Origin: an uncultured Candidatus Altimarinota bacterium
GTDB taxonomy: Bacteria > Patescibacteriota > Gracilibacteria > BD1-5 > UBA6164
Reading direction: 5' to 3'
Length of the DNA stretch: 18,530 bases
Assembly: GCA_937944175.1 (NCBI GenBank)
Contig: CALDZW010000074.1
Span: 1 to 18,530, forward strand
Each line of letters begins with the position of its first letter. The stretch's first letter is position 1. The notes beneath the pieces were generated by a model. That model had not been told where the DNA came from and did not search any database. It was given only the letters and a program-made list of their open reading frames with translations. Position numbers and translations under genes: made by a program. Shown piece after piece: positions 9,293-18,446 of this stretch.

Positions 9293-10459
9293 TTATGCTA
9301 TTATTCAACTTATAATAAGTTCTTCTCTATCATATATTGCACAAATTTGACCCGAAGCGATAGCACGTTGATCACTTTGAAACTCTACTTTGATCGTCTC
9401 TGAATTAAGAGCAACAAGTGTACATAATTGATCTTTTTGTCTATATCTGATTTTTGCATGCAATTGAATGCTACTATCATGAGATGACATCCAATCTTCT
9501 ATGCTCATTCACGACATTATATGAACATGGTTCATAATAAGTTCTTTTCAATACAATTTTTCATCCCTTGTAGTTCAGACAATAATTTCATTTTTGATAA
9601 TATCTTTTCTAACCACAAATATTGGTTCTTTTTGTCCTCAAATATCAAGACCTTTCCTCTGCCCAACAGTATAATAAAAGACTCCTTTATGCTTTCAAAG
9701 AATTTTTCAATTAGTATCTACTACATTTCATACTTTATGATCAATCTTTTTTTCTAAGAATTCAGCCATATTCACTTTTCCAACAAAACAAATTCATTGA
9801 GAGTCTTTTCTCTCAGCATTTGGAAGTCATGCTTCTCTAGCTATATCCCTTACTTCCGATTTTTCTAAATGTCATATAGGAAATAATGCTTTTGAGAGCT
9901 GTTCCTGACTAAGTCATGCTAAAAAGTAAGACTGATCCTTTAATGGGTCTTTTCATTTGAGTAATGAATAAGAACACAATTCACTCCCCCTTACCTCTGT
10001 CACAATTTTTCTCCCCCTCAATGAGGGGGACAGCATTTCCGGAAAAGATTTAGGGGGAGTATTTATAATAATTTGAGCATAATGCCCCATAGCTACTTTA
10101 TCAAAACCAAGCTCCAATGCTTCTTCTAAAAAGACTCTAAACTTTATCTCACTATTACACATAATATCTGGATTTGGAGTAACCCCTCTCTGGTATCATT
10201 CATACATATAATTTAATACCTTTTCTTCATATTCTTCTCTATAGTCAAATGTAAAAAATGGAATATCTAAAAACCCTGCAACTTGTTTTGCTATTTCAAT
10301 ATCCTCTCTCGTTGGGCATTGTGGATTGTGCTCATCTAAATAATTAATCATAAATCCAGCAGTTACATCATATCACTGCTCTTTCAATAGATATGCACTT
10401 ACTGCTGAATCAACTCAACCAGAAAGTCCTACAAGAATTTTTACTTTTTTTATATTCAT
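9293..10459 (-). CDS. mnmA: tRNA-specific 2-thiouridylase MnmA
   Basis: Adds the 2-thio group to U34 of tRNAs for Lys, Glu and Gln. The 388 residues include the PP-loop ATP site SGGVDS (residues 13-18, with Gly15 as TGA), and the two catalytic cysteines: Cys101 in NPDIMCNSEIKF and Cys224 in SQGICFVG. GHYAQI and LKDQSYFLAGL flank the usual loop, and YTVGQRKGL lies further on. The C-terminal beta-barrel is present (9305-9508 region). An extra stretch at about residues 134-162 between GHYAQI and SLLKG is encoded by a GC-rich palindromic insert (see the repeat entry); the frame is kept. It is first in the unit mnmA-dipeptidase-gmk. It starts shortly after the terminator of the surface-protein gene; no clear promoter was found. 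Confidence 0.95.
9984..10059. repeat. GC-rich palindromic element inserted in frame in mnmA
   Basis: A 76-base island bounded by inverted CTCCCCCT / AGGGGGAG (9984-9991 and 10052-10059). Inside are a nine-pair perfect hairpin, TCCCCCTCA / TGAGGGGGA (10012-10020 and 10022-10030), and the palindrome TTTCCGGAAA (10036-10045). Its base composition differs sharply from the AT-rich surroundings. Its translated part (such as SPSLRGRK) contains no TGA glycine; both glycines there are GGG. It sits at a surface-loop position of MnmA. It resembles small mobile palindromic elements known to invade coding genes, such as Rickettsia palindromic elements; no second full copy is in this window. Confidence 0.75.
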
Positions 10460-10491
10460 AAACTTATATTAATATGTTTAGTCAAGAAATC

Positions 10492-10520
10492 AAAAAATAG
10501 TCATACAAGTTGTATAACTA
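10492..10520 (-). terminator. Intrinsic terminator of the surface-protein gene
   Basis: On the minus strand TAGTTATACAA (10510-10520) pairs with TTGTATGACTA (10498-10508) with one G-U pair and a tight loop, followed by six Ts (10492-10497). It begins 22 bases after the stop of the repeat-rich surface protein and lies 33 bases before mnmA, so it separates the two transcription units. Confidence 0.75.
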
Positions 10521-10541
10521 CTTTTATAGCAATCTTTTGTT

Positions 10542-12740
10542 TTAATGTAAATCAATCCAATTAGTCCCATCACATCACTGAAATTGTCCTGCATTATATT
10601 TAATTGTTCACTCTGCATTTACATCACATGTTGTGACATTTGCAACTTTAATTCCTCATCACACTTCTAATTTTTGAGTTGGATTTGTTGTTCCTCATAT
10701 TCAGACATTTCAATTAGATCATTTTATAAACAATGAATTACATGCTGAGGTCGTACTTACTCATATTGGACATCTCTGAACTGCGAAATCACTTGCTCAT
10801 TGATATAAAGACATTCCTGTCACTCCTGATTGAACTCATATAACTAATGCATCTGGCCAGATACTATGAGCTGTTCACATTTGTCATAAAAAAGCTCCGG
10901 CACCTCCTCAATTATTATGAAAATTTAACTGTGCTCCATCCGTAGTTCCACTACTCTTAATATCTAATAGTGCCGTTGGATCACTTGTTCAAATTCACAC
11001 TTTACCATCTTTTCATATTTCCATTCTCTCAATTCATGCTGTAGTAAATCAGATTGAAGCCCCAGTTCCTGTATTTAAATTTGAAATAGACATCTTTTGC
11101 CCAGTAGTTGCAAATCAAAGCCATCAAGTAATTGCATTATTTGAGTCAGACATAACAAGTCTTGCATAGTGCCCATCAGTATCTTTTATAGAGTCATTAT
11201 CTGAAAGTCTCAGATTTGTGGCTGATGAATCAACATGGAGATTACTGAGTGGATTATTTGTCCCCACTCATACTTTTCAGTCATTTTTAATAAAAAGCTT
11301 TGATGTTGGAGTAATATCATCTCAAATTGCTTTAACACTTACTCATTCAGTCAAAAAATCAATTCAAGCATTGTGCATATACATAACATTTCTTCATATA
11401 TTTATTCAAGTAGAGGCCACATATCAAGCGGATCAGTTCTTAGGTTGAGCTCAAAATCACAAAACAGCTCATCAGCTAGAGTAATGATTTCAAAGTGTAA
11501 AAAGACTTCCATTTCAATATCCATCTTTTATCATAACATTCCCTGCAGTTGGAGAAAATCATGCTTTAATTACACCCTCCACTTCTAGCTTCTCAGTTGG
11601 AGTAGCAGTTCAAATTCATATTTTTGAATTTGTACTTGAGTTTATCTCTGTTCAAAATATTCCTTTTCATATTGCTAACTGATTATCTCATTCTCTGAGT
11701 CATAAATTAGAAAATGCCCCTATCGCAATATTACTGCTTCATGTTCAAAACAAGTCACCTGAACGTGCTCATAAAAATACATTATTAGTTCATGCTTTAA
11801 ATAACCTTCATGCAGAAGCTCCCAATCATGTATTATTATTTGATCATGTTCAAATTGTTCCCAAAGTCCTATATCAAATACCTATATTATAATTTCATCA
11901 AGTAGTTCATTGCATTGCATCATATCACAATGCTGTATTTGATAGTCAGTCAATATTATTTCTCAATGCATACATTCCAATAGCAGTATGTCTTGAACCA
12001 GTAACATTGTCTTCAAGTGTACGAAGTCATCAGACTGCTGTATTTCATGCTCAAGTAGTAGAGTTTTCTAGTGCCTCAGCTCAAACTGCAACATTATAAT
12101 GTCCTGTTCATAGAGTATAAGCATTTCTTCATAATACTGTTGAATATACATTATTCATCGGTCATCTTCATACTGTAAGGCCGTTTATAGTAGCATCTCA
12201 TCATGAAACTTCTAATTTTGTTATAGGTGATGTATCTCAAATTCATACAAAGGCAGTAACCGGATCAACTGTCATCCAAGTTCTCTGAGCACCTGTTTCT
12301 ACTCAATATCAAGTTCTGAAATAGCTTTTTCCTCATGTCTCAGTCTTCAAGTCTATATAATTGCTTCAGTTGTTCCAAGTAGTGAAGCCAATTGCATTTT
12401 CATCAATTACTTGTCCATTGGCATGTCATCAAATATATAGAGTTTCATCATTTGTTACAGTATCTACAATATGAAAATCTGATATTGGATTATTGGTTCC
12501 TATTCAAACCTTTCATCCAGTGTATACTGCATTCAGAGAGCCACTTCACTCAACAAATTTTCTCAGAGGATCTGTTTCAACTCACACATTTTTTACAAAA
12601 CAATCTACATCTCAAACAACACAATCAGGATCTATAGTATCTCATGGAAGGTATCATCCAGTAGGAGCTACAGCTGATACATTAGCTAAGAAAGATAGCA
12701 ATAGAGCAGTTCACAATATTCCTTTTATAATTCATTTCAT
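10542..12740 (-). CDS. Secreted repeat-rich surface or fibre-like protein
   Basis: Not a named family, but its architecture is clear. The 732 residues begin with a signal peptide (MKGIIKGILGTALLLSFLAN, probable cleavage after VSA). Six copies of a short motif follow: KVGIGTNNP, FVGIGDTSP, KIGIGTATP, KVGVGTNNP, KVGIGTSDP and NVGIGTTNP, each followed by a beta stretch such as TKLEV or SNLHV. This motif is common in phage tail fibres, endosialidase-chaperone fibres and trimeric surface adhesins. The middle (about 11710-12105) holds tandem units of the type NTAVG..L...TG, like adhesin head repeats. The C terminus ends in a short cap with two cysteines (TTCDVNAEGTIKYN, then QGCDGTNWIDL). Gly content is very high and largely TGA. 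It has its own promoter and terminator. It is most likely a cell-surface fibre or adhesin for contact with a host or prey; this role is inferred. Confidence 0.85.
11710..12105 (-). repeat. Tandem head-type repeats in the surface protein
   Basis: Successive units read YNVAVGAEALENSTTG, NTAVGGLRTLEDNVTG, HTAIGMYALRNNIDG, NTALGYDAMQGTTGG, YNIGIGYRTLG, NTGLGASAGRLFKAG, NNVFLGARSGDLFG and SNIAIGAFSNL. The shared pattern is N-(T/I)-A-(V/I/L)-G, a hydrophobic residue pair, then a TG turn. It is a beta-solenoid-like repeat seen in trimeric adhesins and fibre proteins. Boundaries are approximate. Confidence 0.7.
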
Positions 12741-12793
12741 ATATTTAATGCTTAGTAAATAAATACCTTCTAATATAGCACAACTTAGCATTA

Positions 12794-12821
12794 AGTATAT
12801 TTTCTACACAAAAAATATCAA
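12794..12821 (-). promoter_or_regulatory. Promoter of the surface-protein gene
   Basis: On the minus strand TTGATA (12816-12821) and TATACT (12794-12799) are separated by 16 bases. The -35 box lies within the distal arm of the pyrH terminator. The ATG at 12738-12740 would be about 50 bases from the start point. The spacing and boxes are good; activity is inferred. Confidence 0.55.
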
Positions 12822-12841
12822 ATAAAGATTTTATTTGATAT
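12807..12841 (-). terminator. Intrinsic terminator of pyrH
   Basis: ATATCAAATAAA (12815-12826) and TTTATTTGATAT (12830-12841) form a perfect twelve-pair stem with a three-base loop. On the minus strand it is followed by a T-run (12810-12815). It lies about 35 bases after the pyrH stop. The stem is all A-T except for one G-C pair, so efficiency is uncertain. Confidence 0.7.
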
Positions 12842-12875
12842 GGATATACAAACAATTATATGTGCAATATAAAAT

Positions 12876-13571
12876 TTAACTAATAGTAGTTCATTCCTTT
12901 TTTGAAATTATAGCTCTTTTGATAGCTCATTCTTTATTGAGAGAAACGACTTTTACAACAAGATTATTCTCTTTAGCTAGAGCTATTGATGTAAAATCCA
13001 TAACTCTGAGTCATTTAACTATCACTTCATCATATGTAGCTGATGAAATAAATTCAGCATCATCATATTTCATTGGATCCTTTGTATACACTCCATCTAC
13101 TTTTGTTGCTTTAATCATCATATCAGCTTCTATCTCTAATGCTCTGAGTACTCAAGCAGTATCTGTTGTAAAATATGGATTTCAGATTCCTCATCCAAAA
13201 ATAATGACTTTTTTATTCTTGATACTTTTGATAGTTTTTGCTTTATTAAAACGTTCTGCTATTCCATCAATTCCAAATGAATTTACTATTTTTGTATCAA
13301 CTCATTTTCTTTCCAGTACATCATATAATGCTATTGCATTAATATTAATGGCAAGCATTCACATATTATCTGCATTACATCTATCAATTTTTATTTTTTC
13401 AATCTCTGAACCTCTAATAAAATTTCCTGCTCACACCACAATTCAGACCTCAATATCATCTTTAATAAGATTTTTAATAATGTCTCCAACCATATCAAGC
13501 ATTTCATAATCAAGACCTCATTTTTCAATTCATGCAAGTGCTTCACCTGATATCTTCACTACTACTCTCAT
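12876..13571 (-). CDS. pyrH: Uridylate kinase (UMP kinase)
   Basis: Phosphorylates UMP to UDP with ATP; a bacterial hexameric enzyme of the amino-acid-kinase fold. The 231 residues are of normal length. It opens with MRVVVKISGEAL (phosphate-binding KxSGE). GAGNFIRG follows with the family GGGN/F.RG pattern, and then VIIFGGGIGNPYFTTDTAG, the diagnostic PyrH signature with several TGA glycines. ATKVDGVYTKDP is the typical acceptor-site loop, and VMDFTSIALAKENN corresponds to the C-terminal VMD-A-A-ALA segment. It appears to be a single-gene unit: 87 bases separate it from the upstream lipoprotein gene and a terminator follows. In many bacteria pyrH is next to frr or tsf; this is not the case here. 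Confidence 0.96.
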
Positions 13572-13600
13572 AAATACTATTTTTATAATTTAAACATTCT

Positions 13601-13635
13601 CTTCTCTTAATATGAAGAGAAGTACTCCAGCGGAG
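13601..13635. other. Two small hairpins between the lipoprotein gene and pyrH
   Basis: CTTCTCTT (13601-13608) and AAGAGAAG (13615-13622) form a perfect eight-pair stem, next to a CTCC/GGAG hairpin (13625-13635). No clear T-run follows on the minus strand, so this is a weak candidate for the terminator of the lipoprotein gene, or a degenerate palindromic element. Confidence 0.35.
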
Positions 13636-13658
13636 GGATAAGTTATTAATAGTCAATT

Positions 13659-14801
13659 TTATTCAACAATTTTCTTAAATAATCCATCAACAACAGATAA
13701 CTGAGCAAAATCTCCATTTCTTAGTTTCATTTCTTTACTTTTTTCAGCAATATTCTCACTTGTCACTCATTCTCATTTCTCAAGCTCATAGGTAGCTACC
13801 AGTCAATGATTTGTATCAATATAGTGTCTCTCATAGACATATGATGAATCTCATGTCAATCTAATAACAAAGAAACTTATTCCTTTTCATGAAATTATAT
13901 CATGACACGTATTCCAATATGGCCATGATTTATAATTTTTGGTAACAAAGTCCGAAAGGGGATAACTTCAATCAGCACTTGTTGCACAGGAGAGATTTCA
14001 TACAGCTGCCTTCTTAATTTCTAATCACTTAATATCTGAGTACGTAAATGATCAATTACCAAGTTCAACCACATTCCCATATTCTCATCACTCTGGAAGA
14101 GTTGATATATCAAAATCTTTTACTATTTCTGCTTTTTTTTGTGCTTCAACTTCCTTTTGCATATTCTTTGAATCAATAAATGATTCTCTCTTTTGTGAAT
14201 CTACAACAGATATATCATCTCATTCAGACACCATAACTAAAAGCTCCATAACTGATTCTCATTCATCATGCACAGCTTTGAACTGATACCTATTCAATCA
14301 AAAATCTAACACTTTAAAACGTGAACTTGCATTATACTCAAAAGTAGCATCTCATGCTGTAAATTTTCTCAATGTGAACAAATCATTTGGAAAATCAGAA
14401 TCATTATTTGAAAAGCTTACTGTTATTTTGGAAACATTTCATAATGTTTTTCATATAATTTTAGTAACTCCTGCCTTAAACTCTTTATATGTTAAATCAT
14501 TCAACTCTAAAACTTTCTTTCCAGAAATATAATTAATTTGTATTCTATCATCTCATGTCTCACTTAATTCAACATCTCATCATACATCTAATTCTTTTTC
14601 GAAGTCATTAGAATTTCAATTCTCTTCTGAATTAGTATCATTACTAGCTTCTTGTAGAGAGTTTACTGATAGACTCTCTTCTTGTCATTCTGGTTTATCT
14701 ATAACTCCTAAATCTTGTTTTGCTTTAGTAATATCATCAGATTGTGATCCACAAGATACAATTCATAACAGCAAGAGAAACAACACACATACTTTCTTCA
14801 T
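13659..14801 (-). CDS. Predicted lipoprotein of unknown function
   Basis: No family recognised. The 380 residues begin MKKVCVLFLLLLGIVSCGSQ, a lipoprotein signal peptide with a lipobox-like GIVSC (Cys17 as the lipidated residue). A polar Ser/Asn/Glu-rich linker follows (about residues 20-75: QSDDITKAKQDLG and NSEENGNSNDFEKEL). The folded part has alternating beta-like stretches: RIQINYISGKKVLELNDLTY, SKITVSFSNNDSDFPND and FEYNASSRFKVLDFGLNRYQ. Two further cysteines lie in the later part (GNLSCATSADG and YWNTCHDIISGKG), possibly forming a disulfide. It is presumably anchored on the outer face of the membrane. It is preceded by the RNase J terminator and followed by pyrH after 87 bases, so it is likely its own unit. 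Confidence 0.82.
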
Positions 14802-14834
14802 AAGAATAAATACTTGAAAAAATAATTTTATACA

Positions 14835-14873
14835 AAAAAATAAAACTTGTATATACAATGTATTATACAAGTT
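14835..14873 (-). terminator. Intrinsic terminator of the RNase J gene
   Basis: AACTTGTATA (14844-14853) pairs perfectly with TATACAAGTT (14864-14873) over ten bases around a ten-base loop. On the minus strand it is followed by a T-rich run (TTATTTTTTT). It lies about 50 bases after the RNase J stop and before the lipoprotein gene. The strand preference follows from the T-run on that side. Confidence 0.75.
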
Positions 14874-14921
14874 CATTTTTTGAAATCAAATATTTAATCT
14901 GATTTTTACTGAGTAGATAGA

Positions 14922-17006
14922 CTACACATATGTAATCATAGGTATGACCATTGGTTCTCTATTTACTTTATAATTAATGAATTTTTCTAAATCTGATCTT
15001 ACTATTTTAAGTAAATCTTTCTCTTCCATATCTGGAATATCTTGAATTGTATTTTCATAGACATAGCGACATTTTTTTAAGATATCTCTATGCACATTGC
15101 GAACCTCATCAATATACACAAGTCATCTTGTTTCTAAACGAATATGACCAAGAAGTGCTTTTGTTTTCTTATCAACTCTGTAATTAACAACTAGTACACC
15201 TCAGGCTTTCATCTTATGACGTGCAGAAATAACATGAGAATTAGCAGTTCACATTCCATGTCCATCAATGACAATATCTTGAAGTGGTACTTTTATCTTT
15301 GATCTAAATACTCATCAATTTGGTGCAAAATCAATAATATTTCCATTATCAAGAAGTAAAATCTTATCTTCTTTTATTCACATTGACTGAGCTGTTTTAC
15401 TATGAAGACTTCTAAAGTAGATATCTCCATATATTGGGGTGAAATATTTTGGTCTTACCAGTTCAATAATTTGTTTTTGATCATCAATAGCTCAATGTCA
15501 CCCTGTATGAACATTAGCATTATCTTTAGTGATTACTGTTGCTCAAAGTGCTATAAGTTTATTGATAACTCACCCAACAGATCTATCATTTCAAGGAACT
15601 ACTGACGAAGAAAATACAACAGTATCTCACTTCACAATTTCAATTGATGGATGCAGTCATTGTGCCATTCTTGTAAGAGCTGAAAATTCCTCTCATTGAC
15701 TTCATGTAGTAATAATTACTTGTTTCTCAGGTGGAACTCCTTGAGTCGTTTTTGGAGTCATTTTTTTCATCGTTCCTTCTTTCATCCTCAAGTATCATAA
15801 TTCTTTTGCAATTGAGACATTCTCTATCATTGATCTTCAAGAAAGAAAGATAAACTTTCCATGCTTTTCACAGCTATCAATAAGCTGTTGCACTCTAGAT
15901 ATCCATGAAGAAAATGTAGCGATAAGGAGTCTTCATGAACTATGGTTTGCAACAATTTTATCCAACTCTTCTCAAATTGGTTTTTCACTTTGAGTTGACC
16001 CTTTTTTAATAGATCATGTAGAGTCAGACAACAACATAGTTACTCACTTATCTCAGAATCTCTTAAATCTGTCTAAATCTGCTGGCTGATCAATTGCTGG
16101 CGTCATATCAATTTTAAAGTCTCCTGTATGAAAGAATGTAGCTCATCCAGGACTCGTAATAAACACCCCTGCACTATCAGGAATTGAATGATTTATACTA
16201 AAAAATTCTACATCAAAGTGCCCAATTTGATTGTGATTTTCAACCTTTGCATCAATTTCTACAAATGTACATTTATCCATTACTCCTGCTTCTGTTAATC
16301 ATTTTTTTACTATTCATAAAGTCAGCTTTGTTCAGTATAGCACTGGAAAATCAAGCGCTGGAACAATATGTTTTAACGCTCCTATATGATCAAGATGCGC
16401 ATGCGTAATTATAAATCCTTTTATCTTATCAGTATACTTTGTAAGAAATGACACATCTGGGATTGAGTAATCCACTCATGGTAAGCTCTCATCAGCAAAC
16501 ATTACTCCACAATCTACTAGAATTAAGTCATCTTGATATTGAAACATTCACATATTTTTAGCTCATGTTTCATTATTTCAACCAATTGGAATATATCTTG
16601 TATACTTATCTCTCAATGAAGGAAGATAAAATTTAGTTTCTGGAAATTTAGAAACAAATTTTTCTCTTCTATTTGAATGAGAAGAACCTTTTGAATGAGA
16701 AGAACCTTTTGATTTTCAATTTTGATGAGATCCTCTTTTTGTGTTTTTTGTATGAGAATGATGCTGTCTACTTCATAATGCATCTTTTCAATTACCTGAT
16801 CACCTTTGAGTTCAAGAACTACCTGAATCTTTTGAATTCTTTACTGAAGTAATCTCAACAACATCTTGTATTACTGGTGTAGATGTATTAGCTGAAGAAG
16901 AACTTCAACTTCATTTGGAGTTTTTTTTAGAAGAATCTCCATCTTTTTGTGATCACTGTCACATATCTTTAAGCTCATCATCAAGCTTATCTAAAAAATC
17001 AAACAT
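14922..17006 (-). CDS. rnj: Ribonuclease J with a long low-complexity N-terminal extension
   Basis: Metallo-beta-lactamase-fold 5'-exo/endonuclease for RNA processing and decay. The 694 residues exceed the usual 550 or so. The first ~130 are an added Ser/Gly/Lys/His-rich arm, beginning MFDFLDKLDDELKDM and containing a duplicated KGSSHS unit. The conserved core begins TKFYLPSLRDKYTRYIPIGG. The zinc motif is ITHAHLDHIGAL (His202, His204, Asp206, His207). ATFFHTGDFKID contains the next ligand, LLSDSTGS follows, and VNVHTGGH-type ligands appear as NVHTGGHGAIDD. Beta-CASP motifs are present, such as RLLIATFSSWISRVQQ and SVVPGNDRSVG. The C-terminal domain includes VIDGHGMGTANSHVISAR. It is monocistronic with its own terminator. 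A possible -10 box (TATAAT at 17034-17039 on the minus strand) precedes it. The role of the tail is unknown. Confidence 0.95.
16675..16710 (-). repeat. 18-base tandem duplication in the RNase J N-terminal arm
   Basis: Two exact head-to-tail copies of an 18-base unit (GAATGAGAAGAACCTTTT as read on the plus strand; 16675-16692 and 16693-16710) encode the doubled KGSSHS unit. It shows that the arm expands by slippage or unequal exchange while keeping frame. Confidence 0.85.
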
Positions 17007-17465
17007 TTTCTGTTTTTGTTATAAGTTATCTGAATTATATATTGATAACTTTATATAAAATATTGTAATAATTGTTCATTAAATTCTATAAAATAGACAT
17101 CTTTGTAGACATTTTTTTCATTAAAAATTGAATGTATCTATTAATAACTGATATTGTAAAATATAATCTCTTACAGCACACTAAATACTGTATAAACATA
17201 TTTTATAGTAAATAAAGAACTTGAAAAGAAATTTTAGTTTTCTTTATTTGTATCAAATGAAGAACAATTGAAAAACATAAATACTAAAGCCTGTATTGAT
17301 TTATTATAATCATTTACATTATGCTTAAGTACAAAAAAAAGACATCATACACTACTGTTTTAATAGCTTTTTTCTATACATAAACTATTTCTCTACATTG
17401 AAAAACATTCATTTAAACCTTGTGAAGGGAGAAATTTTAAAAATTTCTATATTTTTATAATCACA
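17007..17465. other. AT-rich intergenic region between rnj and the metalloprotease gene
   Basis: 459 bases with no credible coding sequence in either code on either strand and no tRNA or known RNA recognised. It holds a palindrome GAAATTTT-A-AAAATTTC (17431-17447) just after the metalloprotease stop, which lacks a good T-run. There is a candidate -10 box for rnj (TATAAT, 17034-17039, minus), and two copies of the phrase TTGAAAAACAT about 130 bases apart (near 17267 and 17397). A small RNA cannot be excluded by eye. Confidence 0.5.
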
Positions 17466-18425
17466 CTATATGTTTTTTTCTAAGTATTGCAAAAAGTTTT
17501 CCTTTGAAAAATCAATTTTTGTAATATCCCGATAATAATCTAAAACTTCATTTCCTTGTGAAAAGTCAGTATCAATAAACTGCCCTTTTTTAAAAAGCCA
17601 ATTGTCAAAAAAGTCATATTTTTTTTGCAATACTTCACTCTGCCCAGCTTTGACTCTAAAATCTTCATTATGAAGCATGTAATATGCAAGTGATTCAGCA
17701 AAATCTTCATATTTATTACTCATAGCATACCCCGAAACGAAATGCTTTTGCTCTTGTCCAGGAAGCATTACAATAGTTGAATACCAACTCAGATCATAAA
17801 ATCTATTAGATATATCACTAAATCTATTTCTCTTAAAATAATATAAATCAATATAGTGAGCTAATTCATGGAAAAATACTCCATATAACTCATCATCATC
17901 CATAATATGGGGACCAAAAAGTTTTACTGTTTTATTTTTCATTTTTCAACGCACATCAACTTTATTCTCATACAACACAACAGAGATCTTTGAGATGAAT
18001 CTTTTCATGATTCCTTTTTTTAAAGCCGTTGATATTCACTCCCTGTTCTCAATTTGTTGTTCTCTATAACTAAGAGGGACAAATCAAAAATTGATTTCTC
18101 TAGCTGCTGATAAAACATCTTCTTGATTTTCCTCATTTGAATGTTCATGTCAGCCATGAGTACTCCCTAAAGATTCTTGTGCTGAGGGGGTATCTGAAGC
18201 TTCATTTTCTTGCATTCATTTCTCCTTTAACACATCTTCTGCTAATTGTATATAATCAATTTTTGTATGTTCATGGGTATCATCATAGACACTCTGTTCA
18301 ATATATTGTTCTTCAAGATGAGTTGGTGAAGCTGTAAAAAATGTTGTTCACAAGAAAATAATTACTGTGAATACAAAACTCATCAGTAAAAATATAACCA
18401 TATTTTTTATTTTCATTGTTTTCAT
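17466..18425 (-). CDS. Membrane-anchored HExxH zinc metalloprotease (putative)
   Basis: The 319-residue product begins MKTMKIKNMVIFLLMSFVFT and has one hydrophobic segment to about residue 32, an N-terminal membrane anchor or signal. A polar, His/Glu-rich linker follows (THGGHEHSNEENQED near residues 88-102). The catalytic domain occupies about residues 110-319. Its zinc motif VFFHELAHYID (His186, Glu187, His190) is followed about 50 residues later by KYEDFAESLAYYM, where Glu240 or Glu244 could be the third ligand, the arrangement of gluzincins. The HE-x-x-H-x-x-D plus EDFAE pairing resembles lethal-factor-like (ATLF) peptidase domains, though the overall similarity is not established here. 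A second ATG three codons later is possible; the first is chosen as it is close to the upstream gene end. The active site would face outside the cytosol. Substrate unknown. Confidence 0.8.
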
Positions 18426-18446
18426 AACAAATAATCTTCTTCTTTA

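Noticed and set aside
11710..12105. CRISPR array or DNA-level tandem repeat
   Set aside because: The repetition is at protein level (NTAxG units) and degenerate in the DNA; there are no identical repeats with spacers.
10542..12740. Prophage tail-fibre gene
   Set aside because: There are no phage structural, packaging or integrase genes next to it; neighbours are housekeeping genes, and it has a signal peptide.
11218..12762. Several plus-strand ORFs of 70-90 codons in this stretch
   Set aside because: All are shadows of the minus-strand surface protein; the repeats are coherent only on the minus strand.
12919..13509. 196-codon plus-strand ORF
   Set aside because: It is antisense to pyrH, whose motifs are clear on the minus strand, and its product resembles no family.
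17431..17447. Terminator of the metalloprotease gene
   Set aside because: The palindrome is AT-only apart from its outermost G-C pair and is followed by CTCCC rather than a T-run on the minus strand.
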